A stretch of DNA of 64,000 nucleotides from Oceanospirillaceae bacterium (GCA_013215445.1 JABSRA010000011.1:18946-82945), one strand, 5' to 3'; shown: positions 1-8,885, counted from the stretch's first letter. Notes: a model not told the origin generated them from the letters alone. Translations and numbers: made by a program.

Positions 1-11
1 TATTCAAAAAT

Positions 12-746
12 ATGATGGAAGATAGCAGGGTTAACCCCCGTATTATGTTAGTGGAAGATGACGCAGAGCTTGCAGCGCTGGTGCGAGACTACTTACATCG
101 TCATGATTTTGACGTCACAGTGGTGGACGATGGATGGTTAGCGGCGACGGAAATAATAAGCTTGCAGCCTGACCTAGTAATCTTAGATGTCATGCTTCCG
201 GGGCAGTCTGGTATGGATGTATGTCGCCAGGTAAGGCCTAATTATACTGGGCCTATTGTGATGTTAACGGCACTGGATGAAGATTTTGATCAAATGCTCG
301 GCTTAGAGCTGGGCGCTGATGATTATATCATCAAACCGGTACATCCCAGATTACTGCTTGCCCGAATTAAAGCGCTGTTGAGGCGAGTGCAAAAAGCACC
401 AGAACAGCAACCGGGAAGCCGGAATCTTCAAGGATTAGTGATTAATGTGAGTAGCCGCACGGTGACTTTGGCCCAAAAACTCGTCTCTTTAACCACTGCT
501 GAATTTGAATTGTTACTGTTACTCAGTGAAAATATTGGCGAAGAAGTGAGTCGGGATAATATTATGCAACAGCTTAGAGGCTTCGAATACGACGGCTTAG
601 ATCGCTCAATTGATAGACGGATTTGCAGATTGCGAAAAAAATTACAAGTGGTATTACCCGATCAAGAAATTATAAAAACGGTTAGGGGCAAGGGTTATTT
701 ACTCTGTCCCATACCCCATAATCCCCATGAGAAACAGCATGTTTAA
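12..746 (+). CDS. rstA: OmpR-family response regulator, RstA-like
   Basis: Cytoplasmic DNA-binding response regulator, 244 aa. An N-terminal receiver domain (about residues 10-125) shows the acidic pocket EDD at 15-17, the predicted phospho-acceptor D59 in LVILDVMLPG, and the switch Thr/Lys region (MLTALD, IIKPVHP). A C-terminal winged-helix domain (about 140-235) ends in the typical RLRKKL...IKTVRGKGYLL. The motif LRGFEYDGLDRSID closely matches RstA as I know it. Its stop codon overlaps the next gene, the histidine kinase, by 20 bp, so the two are translationally coupled. There are two in-frame ATGs (12 and 15) and the window starts too close to judge the ribosome site. Family is certain; the RstA label is inferred from similarity and gene pairing. 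Confidence 0.85.
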   Translation: MMEDSRVNPRIMLVEDDAELAALVRDYLHRHDFDVTVVDDGWLAATEIISLQPDLVILDVMLPGQSGMDVCRQVRPNYTGPIVMLTALDEDFDQMLGLELGADDYIIKPVHPRLLLARIKALLRRVQKAPEQQPGSRNLQGLVINVSSRTVTLAQKLVSLTTAEFELLLLLSENIGEEVSRDNIMQQLRGFEYDGLDRSIDRRICRLRKKLQVVLPDQEIIKTVRGKGYLLCPIPHNPHEKQHV

Positions 747-2337
747 AGCTTATTTACGGCTCTTCTTGTTTATTTTACTGCCCATATTAATGCTCACCTG
801 GCTCGGATCGTATAACCCCATACAAATGATCAATCATCACTATCAAGAGAAATATTATAGAGACACTTTCCAGGGCACCTTTGATCTATTAGAAACGTCA
901 ATGCAGCAATTCCCGGTGAGTCAGTGGCCCAAGCGCTTCACCCAATTAAAAGATAATTTTGGCTACGACATTAACTTTCAAAAAGTAGCAGGTTCTATCG
1001 ATACAACGCAGTTACAGGAAGGTGAAATTATTTTGCTTGAGGGAGAAGTTAACTCTCTGTTAAAGCGCATAGGTCAAAGCCCCTGGACTGTCACTATTTT
1101 CCTCGGTGAAACTGAGCGTCAAAATACCGAGAGACTGGCACAGGGAACAGCTTTTTTAGTGGAAGAATACTTAATTAATAATGATGCCATCACATTAAAA
1201 CAGGCCATTGATACGTTACAACTGCGCTACAGTATGCCGTTGGAGCTTGTGGACCTATCTGAAACTGGCCTCTCGGTAAGCCAACGCTCTCGTCTTGCAA
1301 AAAAACAACCAGTATGGCTTAGGGATGAGGAGGGAAATGAGCATATTTTCTATGCGCTGACGGTGACAGATAGTGTTTTGCATATGCAAATCCCCTCCAG
1401 TGATTATTATAATTACCTGTTAATTATCATCATAATAGGCTTAATTATTTTGGTATCTTCCATTGGATTATGTGCTTGGTTATTACCGCTGGGGCGCGAT
1501 TTGCGCAGGATGATGAACACCGTTGAAGCATTTGGTCGAGGTCATTTAAATACCCGCCTACAGATTAGTAGTAGCTCCCTTTTGGCGAAAACTGCGACAG
1601 CTTTTAACCATATGGCGGCGAGCATTGAGCGGCTGATTCAATCTAATCAGTCCCTGACTAACGCGGTGGCACACGATTTAAGGACACCCCTGGCGAGACT
1701 GCGTTTTGCCTTGGAAATTTATACCTCTGAGACTTGCACTGCAGCAGAGAAAAAGCAGTATCTAAATAGCATACACGGTAGTATTGATGCGCTGGATTAT
1801 TTAATCAATCAGACGTTATTACACGCAAGGTATTCAAGAGTGGCGAGCGCTGAACAATTTCAACGTTGCTGCTTTTCGAAATCTTTGCAGGATGAAATTG
1901 AGCATTTTGAAGATTTGTTTCCCCAATTGTCTCTCCGCTTATCGATTGATACATCACTGCAAGAACAACAGCAATTGCTTGATTCTAAGGCGATGTTGCG
2001 AGCTGTTAGCAATTTGTTGAACAATGCTTGTCAACACGCAAACCAGAGGATCGATATTAGTTACACTCAAGTGGAAAGTATGTATCAAATAGTGGTTGGC
2101 GATGATGGAGCGGGGATAGACAAAGACAAACAAGAAAGTATATTTGAACCTTTCATTCAATTGGACAACAGCACGCGAGATAGCAAACAGGGCCATGGTT
2201 TAGGGCTCGCGATAGTAAAACAAATAGCGTACTGGCATAAAGGAGACGTCAGTATTAGCAGTTCGGCGCTGGGTGGCGCATGCTTTTGCCTTCGCTGGCC
2301 CATTGATCTGAATGGTACTCAAGGATTTGATTCGTGA
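727..2337 (+). CDS. rstB: Sensor histidine kinase, RstB-like
   Basis: Inner-membrane sensor kinase, 536 aa, partner of the preceding regulator. It has an N-terminal membrane segment (about residues 8-27), a periplasmic domain of about 200 residues, a second membrane segment (about 233-255, rich in Ile), a HAMP linker, the dimerisation/phospho-acceptor box NAVAHDLRTPLARL with H316, then an ATPase domain with an N box (NLLNNACQHA), a G1 box (GDDGAGID) and a G2 box (GHGLGLAIVKQI). Its start lies inside rstA. A short inverted repeat (GTGACT/AGTCAC, 2334-2349) spans the stop codon but has no T-run. The signal it senses cannot be read from the sequence. Confidence 0.85.
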   Translation: MRNSMFKAYLRLFLFILLPILMLTWLGSYNPIQMINHHYQEKYYRDTFQGTFDLLETSMQQFPVSQWPKRFTQLKDNFGYDINFQKVAGSIDTTQLQEGEIILLEGEVNSLLKRIGQSPWTVTIFLGETERQNTERLAQGTAFLVEEYLINNDAITLKQAIDTLQLRYSMPLELVDLSETGLSVSQRSRLAKKQPVWLRDEEGNEHIFYALTVTDSVLHMQIPSSDYYNYLLIIIIIGLIILVSSIGLCAWLLPLGRDLRRMMNTVEAFGRGHLNTRLQISSSSLLAKTATAFNHMAASIERLIQSNQSLTNAVAHDLRTPLARLRFALEIYTSETCTAAEKKQYLNSIHGSIDALDYLINQTLLHARYSRVASAEQFQRCCFSKSLQDEIEHFEDLFPQLSLRLSIDTSLQEQQQLLDSKAMLRAVSNLLNNACQHANQRIDISYTQVESMYQIVVGDDGAGIDKDKQESIFEPFIQLDNSTRDSKQGHGLGLAIVKQIAYWHKGDVSISSSALGGACFCLRWPIDLNGTQGFDS

Positions 2338-2441
2338 CTAACAAGTCACAAAATGTCCAGTTTGAGCCACATAAGTTCTCTATAAAGTATTTTAAACTGC
2401 TGTAGTAAAAGCAATTTATTTTATTAATAGAGGATATAATT

Positions 2442-2855
2442 ATGAGAGCAATCGTAACTTTGCTGGTTTTAACAATATTAGTATCGGGGTGTTCAGTGCA
2501 TCGTGCCATCAACCAACCAGATAAAAAGAACCTCGGCTTGTTAAGCCCCGGGGTCAATCGGCAAGTATTACTCGCTGAGTTTGGCGAGCCTATGCACAGT
2601 AAACAGATCAAAGGCCAAATGGTCGATGTGTTTTCCTTTGTACAGGGGTACGGTAAACCGGTCATTGTAGGCAGAGCTTTAGGACATGGTGTAGCCGACA
2701 TCGCTACATTTGGGCTGTGGGAAATTGTCGGGCAACCTTTAGAAGCGGCTTTTGACGGTGAAAAATTGGCTTATGCTGTATATTACAATCAAGGAGGGAC
2801 CGTAATTCAAGTCAAACAATTAGCTGTCGGCCCCGCTGGTCGAGAATCAATGTAA
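2442..2855 (+). CDS. Small predicted outer-membrane lipoprotein
   Basis: A 137 aa protein with a type II signal peptide: short N-terminus, hydrophobic stretch and lipobox LVSGC with the acylated Cys at position 17. The mature part has a segment LLSPGVNRQVLLAEFGEP resembling the start of SmpA/BamE-like folds, and a Gly/Ala-rich hydrophobic stretch (GRALGHGVADIATFGLWEIVG). I do not recognise a named family. It follows rstB by about 100 bp on the same strand with its own ribosome site (AGAGGA before the ATG). It may be a target of the two-component system, but that is inference. Confidence 0.7.
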   Translation: MRAIVTLLVLTILVSGCSVHRAINQPDKKNLGLLSPGVNRQVLLAEFGEPMHSKQIKGQMVDVFSFVQGYGKPVIVGRALGHGVADIATFGLWEIVGQPLEAAFDGEKLAYAVYYNQGGTVIQVKQLAVGPAGRESM

Positions 2856-2868
2856 TCAATGGGATCAG

Positions 2869-2918
2869 AGTAGAATGGCACTTAGTTAAGAAATAATCTC
2901 TTTTAAAGCCAAAGACTA
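2869..2918 (+). repeat. Dispersed ~50 bp repeat, copy A
   Basis: This segment begins AGTAGAATGGCACTT and ends AAAGCCAAAGACTA. An inverted copy lies at 10190-10237 with the same 15 bp start, the same end, and a variable middle two bases shorter. The two copies face each other about 7.3 kb apart and bound the accessory segment that carries the tct operon. They could be remnant ends of a mobile element. Homology of the copies is directly visible; the mobile origin is inference. Confidence 0.6.
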
Positions 2919-2945
2919 ACAAAGTTATTTCAAGGATTTCACATA

Positions 2946-3600
2946 CTAAAGGCTGATGAGCCTATCTATAGCTTCTTGAGTGGTTGCGAAAATTCGTTTC
3001 TCATCATTAGTTTCATTGTTGGAGACCAGCCGTTCAAGTTGCATTTCTTTAAATTTATTGACACTGTAAACGTGGCAGTCTTTTAGTGTAGAAGCTCGCA
3101 GCATCGTTTGCATAGTAGCGCTGGCTTGCTGGCGGGTGTCACCCCAAGTGATGAGTTTGGCGAGCATTGGATCGTAGTGAATGCTGACTTGATCTCCCTG
3201 CTTGTAGCTAGTGTCTATGCGGGATTATCGCCTGGGACTAAATCAAAGTGGGTGAGGGTGCCGGGGGAGGGTAAAAAGTGAAAATTGGGATCTTAGGCGA
3301 AGAGACGACACTCTAAAGCGCATCCCAAACGTTTGATTTCAGCATGTTTTAATACTGGTTGATCACCGCGTGCTTGGCGAGTTTGCATTTGTACGAGATC
3401 CAAACCAGTCACCAGCTCTGTCACTGGGTGCTCTACTTGGATTCGGGTGTTCATTTCTAGGAAGAAAAATTCATCGCTATTGGCATCCAAAATAAACTCC
3501 ACAGTGCCAGCCCCTTGATAGTTCTCTGCCTTGGATAAGTTTACGGCAGCGCTGGCCATGGCATCGATAACAGAGCTGGGCACATTGGGTTTAGTGGTTT
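2946..3600 (-). pseudogene. Decayed biotin carboxylase (acyl-CoA carboxylase alpha subunit) fragment
   Basis: Remnant of the ATP-grasp/biotin-carboxylase C-terminal region of an acetyl-, propionyl- or methylcrotonyl-CoA carboxylase alpha subunit. Reading the minus strand from about 3595, the family hallmarks are intact: YQGAGTVEFILD, EMNTRIQVEHPVTELVTGLDL and ECRLFA. The frame is then broken by an in-frame TAA at 3293-3295, where the family has Glu (RLFAED). It continues as DPNFHFLPSPGTLTHFDLVPG, stops, and resumes in another frame as DQVSIHYDPMLAKLITWGDTRQQA. After about residue TMQTML the sequence no longer looks like carboxylase and ends RIFATTQEAIDRLISL, perhaps the tail of an unrelated small protein joined by deletion. 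The N-terminal half and biotinyl domain are missing, so it is non-functional. Confidence 0.85.
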
Positions 3601-3815
3601 TGAAAGTGAGTGTTCAATATTGGCTTTGCCATATTGGGCCTTCGCTTAGAAATGGTGATTGCGGGTATCACGACGGCTGTTCGTACGATCGTCAAAATGG
3701 ATATTTGGACAGTGATTAGCTCCGGTGATGATACCTTTATCATTGAACTTAAGGGGCCTCTGAACAGATAACACGCCCATGGCGCGGGACCTGCTCAGAT
3801 GATCCTAAGATATCG

Positions 3816-5099
3816 CTAAGAATTCACCAATTCACTCACGTCAATAATATAGCGCTGGCGGATTGATTCATGGACTGAATCAATACACACTTGCTGGCCA
3901 CAAGGGCTCCACCTAGGATGCAGATCGCAGCGGTTTTCTTTACCTAAGTCGGGGTCCGTATAAAAGCTGCCAATGTTGTAGCGCTGTTTGGTGGCCGAGT
4001 TATATAAAATCAAAAAGCGTTCGTTGCTCTGGTCATCTGGATAAGTATCGGAGAGCAGCCAGCTGCCATCTTGGTTATAGGTCATATGCCCATTTTCTGT
4101 TAGCACCTGGGCGCCGATCACTTCTGCGCTAGCAGTTTCATCTTGATATAAATGATAGTGGATCTTACCTTGATGCGGGCCCCACACTATAATTTCAGTA
4201 TCGTTTTTCCACACTGGGTGAGATATTTGGTACTCAGACTTTTCGTAATCAAAAGTGCCGACATCATTCTCGTCAAATCCTTCCATTAGCTGGGGGATCG
4301 GGTGGTCGGTACACTCTAGTAACTTTAAATCGCTACCATCTGGATTCACGCTGAAAAGGCGATGCAGGAAACACGTTTCGTCTTTCACTCGCTCGGTCCA
4401 GCGATGAATAAACAAAAACCGGCTAGAGCTAGGGTTTATTTCTAAATGAGTCGCCCAGTGGATGGCGTTATCCATTGAGGGCAAATGCTGGAATTCACTC
4501 AGTTGCTGTAAGCTGATAATCAGCTTATTTTCACCGGTGCTGATATCCATGTAGTGAATGCCGTCATCAGCGGGAGCGTTTTCCAGTGCTGGCTCCACAT
4601 GACTAGCGTGATAACCGATCGTGCGATGAGTGACTTGAAACCGCGAGTAATCTACACACAACGCGTATTTGCTGTTGGGTGCCACGACATAGACAGGTAG
4701 CGGTAAAGTACGGGTGCTTTTACTGCTAAGGTCGTAGACCTTTGCGCAAAAATCTGGATAGACGTTATTATTATTGCTATCAGCGCTGCGCTGGTTATAA
4801 ATAATTTGATCCGTTTTCGCACCTTCCAGCCATTGCAACTGACATCCCATCTGCCAGTTCCAAGTAGTGGTGGTGCCTATGCGGTGGTACTGGTCATTAT
4901 CTTGTAAATCAAAGAAGCCCACTTCAGCAGATTCACTACCGGTCAGGTCGGCACTCATCATAATGACGCGATTAGCCAAAAAGTAGCGGCCGCTATGGTC
5001 CCATACATTTTTGTTGTAATAGCCAAAAAAATGGTGCTTTTCTCCGCTGCCAACACGGCGTATTGGGCAGAAATGTTGAGTAGTATTAGTCTGTGTCAT
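3816..5099 (-). CDS. Predicted TolB/WD40-like beta-propeller protein, distantly oligogalacturonate-lyase-like
   Basis: A 427 aa protein without a signal peptide, so probably cytoplasmic. It shows repeated beta-propeller style blades: FFGYYNKNVWDHSGRYFLANR near the N-terminus, QLQWLEGAKTDQIIYNQR, HPVWKNDTEIIVWGPHQG, YNQDGSWLLSDTYPDD and HPRWSPCGQQVCIDS. This kind of layout occurs in oligogalacturonate lyases and TolB-like proteins; several His residues (HPVW, HYHLY, LHPRWS) could bind a metal, but I cannot show catalysis. It is the last gene of a same-strand run tctC-tctB-tctA-small exported protein-this gene, which suggests it handles something related to the transporter's substrate. Function unassigned. 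Confidence 0.65.
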   Translation of the reverse strand: MTQTNTTQHFCPIRRVGSGEKHHFFGYYNKNVWDHSGRYFLANRVIMMSADLTGSESAEVGFFDLQDNDQYHRIGTTTTWNWQMGCQLQWLEGAKTDQIIYNQRSADSNNNNVYPDFCAKVYDLSSKSTRTLPLPVYVVAPNSKYALCVDYSRFQVTHRTIGYHASHVEPALENAPADDGIHYMDISTGENKLIISLQQLSEFQHLPSMDNAIHWATHLEINPSSSRFLFIHRWTERVKDETCFLHRLFSVNPDGSDLKLLECTDHPIPQLMEGFDENDVGTFDYEKSEYQISHPVWKNDTEIIVWGPHQGKIHYHLYQDETASAEVIGAQVLTENGHMTYNQDGSWLLSDTYPDDQSNERFLILYNSATKQRYNIGSFYTDPDLGKENRCDLHPRWSPCGQQVCIDSVHESIRQRYIIDVSELVNS

Positions 5100-5138
5100 A
5101 AGGCTTCTTTTTTATCTATTAAAAGGTATTGAATTAGT

Positions 5139-5522
5139 TTATTTGCTAAAGGTGATCAAGGTGCTGCTCAAAGTGTTGAAGTCATCATCGGTCGCTGTTA
5201 GCGGGTAATCACCTGCAGCGACTAACTTTTTCTTAACAAAGCGTCCGTATGACCATGTGGTACTCCAGTTCCCTTGAGCATCAGCTTTAGGGGCAGGTTT
5301 TAATGCATAGCCAATATCGCTTTGCACACCATCTTTGGTGGTGAACAATAAGGTGACTAAGGTGTTCGGGGCGAATGCACTACCCTTGAGGACCAACTGT
5401 CCTTTTTTATCTAACAGGGCGTTTTTTTCTGCACTGATTTCAGCTGCATACCCGGTATTTAGGGTCAGAGCAGTGATCGACAGACTGAACAATATGGCGG
5501 TGATAGTTTTAATCGATTTCAT
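5139..5522 (-). CDS. Small exported protein of unknown function
   Basis: A 127 aa protein with a clear Sec signal peptide: KSIK, a hydrophobic core ITAILFSLSITALTL, and a cleavage site near GYAAE (about residue 27). The mature domain of about 100 residues reads like an all-beta Ig-like fold (LVLKGSAFAPNTLVTLLFTTKDG, GNWSTTWSYGRF, GDYPLTATDDD). I do not recognise a family. It lies 24 bp downstream of tctA and 39 bp upstream of the propeller gene on the same strand, so it is probably in the tct operon and periplasmic. Confidence 0.65.
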   Translation of the reverse strand: MKSIKTITAILFSLSITALTLNTGYAAEISAEKNALLDKKGQLVLKGSAFAPNTLVTLLFTTKDGVQSDIGYALKPAPKADAQGNWSTTWSYGRFVKKKLVAAGDYPLTATDDDFNTLSSTLITFSK

Positions 5523-5546
5523 TTTATTTCCTCTGCTGGTTAGTTG

Positions 5547-7049
5547 TTATTCTAGTAATTTGGATTTTTTGCGATGTTGCATCACGCCTTGGATTAGGGC
5601 GAAAATACAAAAGATTAAGATCACTAATGAAATAGGTCGTGTCACTAGTTGTATACCAAAGGCTGACCAATCACCGTGTACAATTGCCAGTGAACGGGCC
5701 AGCTCCCCCTCTGCTAAAGTACCTAGTACTAATCCCAGCACCATAGGTGCGCGAGGTACGCCAAACAGCTGTAAAATGAAGCCTATCGCACCGATAAAGA
5801 GCATGATAGCGACATCTTCCAATGCTCCTCGTATTGAAAAAGTGCCAATCACTGCCAGCGCGACAATAGTAGCGGCCAGTACCGGCATGGGGATTAGCGT
5901 GACTTTTACGCAGTATTTTGCGACGAATAGCCCGATCGGAACAAACAGTAGGTTGGCGACAAATAAGCTTAAGATGAAGCTGTAGGAAATATCTGCATTA
6001 ATCGTAAATAATTCCGCTCCAGGGGTCAGCCCGTGAATCATCAGCCCGCCGAGCAAGACCGCTGTGACAGGGTTTCCCGGAATACCTAAGGTCATTAATG
6101 GAATCAGGGTGCCGCCGGTGACTGCATTGTTGGCGGTTTCACAGGCAATCACCCCCTCTGCAGAGCCGTGGCCAAATTTTTCCGGTGTTTTTGAGGCGCG
6201 CTTTGCGGCATCGTAAGATATAAAACCGCCAACACTGCAGCCTACTCCCGGAATAATACCGACTATCACGCCGATCAGGCTCGAGCGTAAAATATTTACT
6301 TTCTGACGAAATACTTCAGGAAGAAAGCTAAAGGGATTGGCATTATCCCGCTGGCGTATCGGTACTTGGCCGGCTTTATCTCTGACGATCATGTCGATTA
6401 CTTCCGGGATGGAATACAAGCCAATCAGCGCGACCACTAAAGGTATACCATCGTAAAGTGATGGTATGTCGGCGGTAAAACGCATAAATCCAGTCAGGGG
6501 GTGGTTGCCGATAGTGCTCAGTAGCAAGCCTAAAGCGCCGGCTATCAAGCCCTTTTCCATCGCGCCAGCGGACAGTGAGGCGATGACCGTGATGCCGCAT
6601 AATGCCAGTAGAAAGAATTCTGGGGAGCCAAATCTAAGTGAGAACTCGGCCAGTGGTGGAGCAATAAATAGCAGTGCAATGACGCTGATCATGCCGCCAA
6701 TACATGAGCCAAATGTAGCCAGTGCGATGGCGCGAGTGGACTGGCCTTTCTGGGACATCGGGTGGCCATCTAACAACGTCGCTACCGCTGCAGAAGTACC
6801 GGGGATATTCAGTAATATGGCACTAATGGAGCCGCTGTAGGTCGATGCTAAGTAAATTCCTCCGAGCATTCCCAAGCCCATCTGCGCAGGCATTGAAAAG
6901 GTGATCGGGATAAGTAGTGCGACCCCCATGGTGCTGCTTAGTCCCGGTAGCATGCCGATCAAAACGCCACCTATCACGCCAGCGGCGATCGCACTCAGCA
7001 TCCCGACATCCATCAATGTGACAAAGCCCAGTAAAATATTATCTATCAT
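5547..7049 (-). CDS. tctA: Tripartite tricarboxylate transporter large membrane subunit TctA
   Basis: A 500 aa polytopic inner-membrane protein, full length for the family, with about 11-12 hydrophobic segments. Diagnostic TctA stretches are visible: GMLPGLSSTMGVALLIP, LNIPGTSAAVATLLDGHPM, GIIPGVGCSVGGFISYDAAKR and LGIPGNPVTAVLLGGLMIHG. It forms the secondary carboxylate importer with TctB and is fed by the periplasmic receptor TctC. It lies in the operon tctC-tctB-tctA with about 40 bp between tctB and tctA. The substrate cannot be inferred from sequence; the family transports citrate, tartrate, aromatic and other carboxylates. Confidence 0.93.
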   Translation of the reverse strand: MIDNILLGFVTLMDVGMLSAIAAGVIGGVLIGMLPGLSSTMGVALLIPITFSMPAQMGLGMLGGIYLASTYSGSISAILLNIPGTSAAVATLLDGHPMSQKGQSTRAIALATFGSCIGGMISVIALLFIAPPLAEFSLRFGSPEFFLLALCGITVIASLSAGAMEKGLIAGALGLLLSTIGNHPLTGFMRFTADIPSLYDGIPLVVALIGLYSIPEVIDMIVRDKAGQVPIRQRDNANPFSFLPEVFRQKVNILRSSLIGVIVGIIPGVGCSVGGFISYDAAKRASKTPEKFGHGSAEGVIACETANNAVTGGTLIPLMTLGIPGNPVTAVLLGGLMIHGLTPGAELFTINADISYSFILSLFVANLLFVPIGLFVAKYCVKVTLIPMPVLAATIVALAVIGTFSIRGALEDVAIMLFIGAIGFILQLFGVPRAPMVLGLVLGTLAEGELARSLAIVHGDWSAFGIQLVTRPISLVILIFCIFALIQGVMQHRKKSKLLE

Positions 7050-7091
7050 GTATGTACCTTGAACATAGCTTGCATAGCCAGCTAATTATAA

Positions 7092-7541
7092 TTAAGTGAA
7101 AAACAGGCTGTCGGGCCTGGCTACAGCTAATATTTCAAAAAAGATGAGATACAGTGAAAATGTCAAACTTAGGCTGGTAGCTACCATCACTGCTATCTTT
7201 CGATAGCCGAGCGCCAACATAAAGAAAAACAGGAACAAGGCTGTAGCTATCTCATAATTGACTAGGTAAATACTCAGCGTATAGGCGGCGATGGAGCTAA
7301 AAACCAGCGTGGCACTGTTTAGCTGAACCTTGTATTGATTGAAATTTTCAGCAGCTTTTACAACGGTTTTTTGCAAGCTGTGGCGCGCTAGTAATAACGA
7401 TCCCATAGCGCCGATGAAAACCACTAAAATACGCGGGAAGTAGGATGACTCTAGCGGATAGCTAAAGACGATCACCGCCAATACAGCCGCGATTACAATA
7501 CAGACTGTTGCGAACACTTTATCTTTAGAAAATCGTAACAT
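7092..7541 (-). CDS. tctB: Tripartite tricarboxylate transporter small membrane subunit TctB
   Basis: A 149 aa protein with four hydrophobic segments (VFATVCIVIAAVLAVIVFSYP, YFPRILVVFIGAMGSLLL, SATLVFSSIAAYTLSIYLV, IATALFLFFFMLALGYR), the usual TctB architecture. It assists TctA in the inner membrane. I chose the ATG at 7541; the open frame can be extended four codons upstream to a TTG. It sits between tctC and tctA, as is typical for the system. Confidence 0.85.
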   Translation of the reverse strand: MLRFSKDKVFATVCIVIAAVLAVIVFSYPLESSYFPRILVVFIGAMGSLLLARHSLQKTVVKAAENFNQYKVQLNSATLVFSSIAAYTLSIYLVNYEIATALFLFFFMLALGYRKIAVMVATSLSLTFSLYLIFFEILAVARPDSLFFT

Positions 7542-7654
7542 TATGCAGACCAATTAAGGTGACTACTCTCGACAGCGCGGTATCGAGAGTATGTGGTGAT
7601 GTGGCAGTTAACCTGCCAGCGAGATCTTGTTATTGAGTGTTAATGCACTAGGGC

Positions 7655-8635
7655 TTACTTAAGCAAGTGTATGTATTGCTTAACAGCCTGCTCAGCTTCA
7701 ACCAAATATGCACTGAATTCTTGCGCCGTCATATAGTTTAAAGGCATGCCCATTTTCTTCGCGTGCGCAATAAATTTAGGGTCTACCATCACCTTGGCAA
7801 AAGCTTTCTCTAAGTGTGCTTTGCGCTCCGCTGAAACACCTTTGGGAATGGCTATACCGCGCATCGAAGCACCAATACCTGGTACATCAATACCTGAAGC
7901 CTCTTTAATCGTAGGGACATCGGGTAGGTATGAATAGCGCTTGTCGGCAAACACTGCTAAGACCCGTAAACGGCCATTTTTAACGTGATTAGTGGCAGAG
8001 CTAGCAGAGGGAACTGCCGCGTCAACTTGATTGCCTAACACCGCTGAGATTGCTGGACCAGAGCCACTAAAAGGTACGAAATTAATATCAATACCTAGTT
8101 TATCTTCTGCGACGACTACTTGAAGTTGGTTGTTGGATTGAGGGCCATCACCTGCAATATTAAATTTTCCCGGATCCTTTTTTGCTGCTGCTAAGAAGTC
8201 AGCAAAGGTCTTTAATGGGCTGTCAGCGTTTACCGCCAGTACCACTGGGTCAAGTTGGATGTTGGCAATGGGCTCGAAATCACTCATTTCATAAGGCACG
8301 TTTTCACGTAACATCTTTACCATGAAGATTGAGGGCACGTTGATAAAACCAATTTTATAGCCGGTATTTTTTGCTTTGGCTAAATTAGAAAAACCAATCT
8401 GACCACCTGCTCCAGGCTTGTTTTGAACAATTAAACGCTGACCTAAGTGCGGCCCAACAAATTTAGCTAATACTCGTGCAGCGGTATCGGTACCACCTCC
8501 GGGTGAGTATGCAACGATCATCGCTACTGGTTTTTTAGGAAAGTCTTCTGCTGAGACTACCGGTAATGAAAGCAGAGAAGTCATAAGTAGAGTAGAGCTG
8601 AGGATGATATTGGATAGTGAGCTGTTTTTTTGCAT
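7655..8635 (-). CDS. tctC: Periplasmic tricarboxylate-binding receptor (Bug/TctC family)
   Basis: A periplasmic solute receptor that delivers a carboxylate to TctAB. From the preferred ATG at 8635 it is 326 aa with a signal peptide ending near VSAEDFP. The Bug-family hallmarks are present: YSPGGGTDTAARVLA, VQNKPGAGGQIG, an ADSPLKTFADFLAAAK segment and DVPTIKEASG. The start is set by a GGAGG about ten bases upstream; an in-frame ATG at 8686 lies upstream of that site and is unlikely. It is the first gene of the operon and faces the divergent gntR gene across a 32 bp palindrome. Confidence 0.92.
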   Translation of the reverse strand: MQKNSSLSNIILSSTLLMTSLLSLPVVSAEDFPKKPVAMIVAYSPGGGTDTAARVLAKFVGPHLGQRLIVQNKPGAGGQIGFSNLAKAKNTGYKIGFINVPSIFMVKMLRENVPYEMSDFEPIANIQLDPVVLAVNADSPLKTFADFLAAAKKDPGKFNIAGDGPQSNNQLQVVVAEDKLGIDINFVPFSGSGPAISAVLGNQVDAAVPSASSATNHVKNGRLRVLAVFADKRYSYLPDVPTIKEASGIDVPGIGASMRGIAIPKGVSAERKAHLEKAFAKVMVDPKFIAHAKKMGMPLNYMTAQEFSAYLVEAEQAVKQYIHLLK

Positions 8636-8853
8636 GATGGAATTGCCTCCAGTTGTTATTAGTTTTTTCGGCCTAACATTGATCAAATCATTGGTTTAGC
8701 TGGCAATGTTGATCACTTACTTGATGAGTATTAGTAAGAATGAGCTTAAGAAAATGTTACAGAACTTCGATAACTCAACTTGCAGGATTGATCTATCGAT
8801 CGACCCGCTCCGATAAGAGCGCTTTGTTCCGGGTAATATTATCCGTACATAAT

Positions 8854-8885
8854 AATGGTTGTAAATGTATACATTTACAACCATT
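8854..8885. promoter_or_regulatory. Perfect 32 bp palindrome, probable GntR operator
   Basis: The left arm AATGGTTGTAAATGTA is followed directly by its exact reverse complement, with the dyad axis at 8869/8870. The core ATGTATACAT resembles the TTGTATACAA-type sites reported for FCD-type GntR regulators. It lies between divergent tctC and the gntR gene, about 220 bp upstream of each start. The symmetry is seen directly; the role as operator is inferred. Confidence 0.7.

Noticed and set aside
2334..2349. Inverted repeat at the rstB stop codon as a terminator
   Set aside because: The stem is only 6 bp and is followed by As, not Ts; it is not a convincing terminator.
3531..3719. 62-codon plus-strand frame over the carboxylase remnant
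   Set aside because: It is antisense to recognisable carboxylase sequence and has no domain or ribosome site; a shadow frame.
3601..3815. Upstream part of the carboxylase pseudogene
   Set aside because: I tried all minus-strand frames and could not find further carboxylase motifs beyond about 3600, so the pseudogene is not extended.
5335..5985. 216-codon plus-strand frame
   Set aside because: Lies antisense to the exported protein and tctA; composition is that of a reverse frame of a membrane protein gene.
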